A stretch of 46,861 nucleotides of DNA from Zygnema cylindricum (Eukaryota > Streptophyta > Zygnematophyceae > Zygnematales > Zygnemataceae), in contig JBBHKE010001064.1 in NCBI GenBank assembly GCA_037447655.1, positions 129,816 through 176,676 on the forward strand, given 5' to 3'. The notes beneath the pieces were generated by a model. It was not told the origin of the DNA. It saw nothing but the letters and a program-made list of their open reading frames with translations, and did no database searches. Positions 44,901 to 46,861 of this stretch are shown here, piece by piece. The position numbers were made by a program, and so were the translations under genes. Each line of letters starts with the position of its first letter. Within the stretch, counting starts at the first letter, position 1.

Positions 44901-46393
44901 TTCCTAGTTCCTGTTTCAAACTCCCTTTCATCTAGGACAGCTGTTGAGACTAGGTTCTTGCTAAGCTGTGGAATGTGAAGAACGTCTGAGAGTGTTACAA
45001 TTGAGGCCTTTCCATCAACTAGAACCTTCAAGTAAACAGTTCCAACAAGACTTGTGGTTTCTACTCTACCATCTCCATACTCTATCTCAACTGTTGGGAT
45101 CTTTCTCAGTTTAGTGAACCACCGCTTATCTTTGCACATATGCATTGAAGCCCCGGAGTCTATGATCCACCCATCCTCGGGTGGATCCCTCTTACCTCCG
45201 AAAGCACACTTTTGTCTCCGTGGAATATTGACATGTTTTTCAATGTTTTTTGGATTAAGAAGAAGCTCCTCAAGCTCCTCTTCTGGTTCAGTTTTTCCTT
45301 CCACTTCTCCATCATGAATTTGAGTCACGAAAGCCTTTTTCTTTCCTCCATCCCTTAAGGTTTCTTGACCATCTTTCAGTCGAAGATCTGCAAGTTTGAC
45401 ACAATCTGCCATATAGTGTCCCGGTTTCTTGCAGAAGTGACATAATCCTCCTCGAGAAGTTCCTCTCCCCTGTCTATCAAATCTGCCACCTCCTTGTCCT
45501 CTTCCACCAAAGTTTCGATAAGGATCTTTCCCTCTCTCCTCATCACGCTTCTGCCAATCAGCTCGTGCAGACAATGCTTGAACACTTGGACTCCCTCTCC
45601 TAAGCTCTATGGTGCTTTCTTTCACTAAAATCATTCCCGCTGTGTCATCCAAATTCCAATTGCTATCTCCCATGTCCTGCAATCGGTTAATGATATTCTC
45701 ATACTCTTCAGGTAGTTTCATCATTAATGTGTTCACTCTTTTTCTCTCGGACCATGAGTTACCTGCACTCTCTAACTCTCCAAATAATGCTCCTAAATCA
45801 TTGCAATAATTATTCATACTTCCTCCTTTATAAGTATAAGCCGCAATCTTATATTCTGCCAACTGTTGTAGCTGCAATGATCCACTCTTATATATGTTAA
45901 CTAGTGATATCCAAATCTGAGATGAAGATTTGACATGCATAAGGGGAATGGCAATGCCCTTTGCTACACTTTTAAGAATTAAGAGCTTAGCAACCTTGTC
46001 TTTGTAGTTCCACTTTTCATACTTCGATCTTTCGGTCTGAACCCTTGTCGCCGTTTTTGGTGGTGCTGCTGCCGTTATCGCCTTTGGCAATGGTGTCACT
46101 TGAGTTGCAACTCCTCCCTTTTCTCCTTCCATGACAATCTCCTCTCCTTCCTCATCTTCATCCTCGGTGATGGTGGTAGGTGTTCTACCAACTATAGAGG
46201 CGGAGGTGCCAGAAAAACGTGTCCCTTCAAACCGAGGTGGAGGTGGGCATTGAATTTGTCCAGACACTATGCCCCATAGATGCTTCTCAAACAGTTCTCC
46301 CTCCATCATCATTTCCCAATAAAGAAAGTCTGATCCATCAAATATGGGCACCCAAGAGGGTGGGCCCATAACCTGAAATTTTGTGGTCTCCAT
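41986..46393 (-). pseudogene. gag-pol: Copia gag-pol polyprotein of element C, few disabling mutations
   Basis: The first frame (46393-44279, 704 codons) holds gag with a zinc knuckle at C318, C321, H326, C331; protease active site D412-S-G; integrase zinc-binding H543, H548, C577, C580; catalytic D608 and D671. A missing base in a six-base A run (plus strand 44312-44317) shifts the frame just before the catalytic Glu motif. Further pieces: integrase C-terminal and acidic linker 44061-43426, RT 43481-43170 and 43166-42927 (SLYGLKQAPRQW, YVDD), RNase H 42900-42331 and 42324-41986. Single stops at about 43167 (Gly to TGA) and 42328 (Gln to TAG) and two or three other frameshifts complete the damage. 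The ATG lies in the LTR. Confidence 0.95.
46361..46373 (-). promoter_or_regulatory. Primer-binding site of element C, half-tRNA-iMet type
   Basis: On the minus strand GGTTATGGGCCCA follows the LTR end TTTCA without a gap. It is the exact complement of the anticodon arm of eukaryotic initiator tRNA-Met (GGGCCCAUAACC), the site used by Drosophila copia with a cleaved tRNA half. It is also translated, encoding part of QVMGPP in gag. Confidence 0.8.
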
Positions 46394-46861
46394 TGACCCA
46401 CAGAATGAGCAGCCTATGTAAAGCCTCTAGGATAATATTTGCCCCTTCTACTTTCGCGCTGAATAAGCGCCTCCCAGGCAAACAAACATTCTGACCTCTC
46501 TCACCTTTGTGAGGACAAGACTCCCTTGAGTCAAACGCAAAAAGAATCACTGAATTTGCTCCCCTGAGCAGTAAGTTATGACTGGTCAAAGATGACCTTT
46601 ATAGTTACAAGCTCTCTTAGAGAGAGAGGTACCTAAATATTACTAAGCCTCGGTCTGCCTACTAACGACTACCTACTACTAAACCCTAGTCCAATAGGAA
46701 CACTATATAGTACAAGAAGGTACAATGGGCGATGTACTTATTGTACGACCATTGTACGACAAGGTCTACATGGTGACACTTGTCAAATCGGAAGCCATGG
46801 TTCCTCCTCCCATCTTCTCCGGTATCAAATAATGTGGCGCCACGTGGCACTGCGTGACGCT
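46374..46861 (-). repeat. 5' LTR of copia element C, partial
   Basis: The last 488 bases of the LTR; the rest is beyond the window. Aligns with 41085 onward with about one difference per ten bases in places. Contains the gag ATG at 46393-46391, 20 bases before the LTR end. Confidence 0.95.

Larger units (their letters stand above)
41085..46861 (-). mobile_element. Copia family 1 element C, nearly complete, inserted in the LTR of element D
   Basis: 3' LTR 41085-41972, internal region 41973-46373 (4401 bp), 5' LTR 46374 to beyond the window end. Gag, protease, integrase, RT and RNase H occur in copia order. The two LTRs differ at many positions in the overlapping part, so the insertion is not recent. 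The 5 bases before the 3' LTR (41080-41084, GTAAA) should reappear just beyond the 5' LTR outside this window. Confidence 0.95.

Overview
This is nuclear DNA from a eukaryote, most likely a streptophyte (land plant or charophyte alga). Three spliced genes with consistent GT-AG boundaries can be reconstructed, one of them for a plastid-type 2Fe-2S protein with a transit-peptide-like start. The rest is repeats: Ty1/copia retrotransposons, a decayed PIF/Harbinger transposase and many short inverted-repeat (MITE-like) elements. The species cannot be fixed from the sequence alone.

Left part, 1-21.4 kb (gene-bearing). At 422-587 (+) lies what looks like the last exon of an unidentified gene entering from outside the window. 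At 2210-6757 (+) is a five-exon gene for a Werner-type DEDDy 3'-5' exonuclease carrying two CCHC zinc knuckles. It converges on an eight-exon minus-strand gene at 8752-14959, the plant counterpart of PDCD7, the 59 kDa protein of the U11/U12 di-snRNP (minor spliceosome), here with a large acidic insert holding ten-residue repeats. A divergent intergenic region of about 1 kb separates it from a seven-exon plus-strand gene at 16020-21435 for a small ferredoxin-like protein. Several MITEs sit in the introns and just upstream of two start codons; one MITE terminus coincides with a 5' splice site.

Middle part, 21.4-27.2 kb: no gene recognised. It holds several MITEs, a long palindrome and a solo copia LTR with a perfect 5-bp target duplication.

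Right part, 27.2-46.9 kb: nested transposons. A minus-strand copia element (27220-30831) is cut in its integrase by a plus-strand element of the same family (LTR plus partial gag, 30832-32493). Then follow a MITE pair, a broken Harbinger transposase (about 36000-36905), a 5'-truncated copia element of another lineage (about 37180-41084, +), and, inserted in the latter's 3' LTR, a nearly complete minus-strand copia element (41085 to beyond the window end).

The first copia family is the most unusual content. Its LTRs contain the gag start codon 20 nt before the LTR end. The primer-binding site matches the anticodon arm of initiator tRNA-Met (a half-tRNA primer, as in Drosophila copia). Each of the four LTR copies that covers the region has an antisense tRNA-like segment with A-box and B-box Pol III promoter motifs, one B box being degenerate, followed by a T run.
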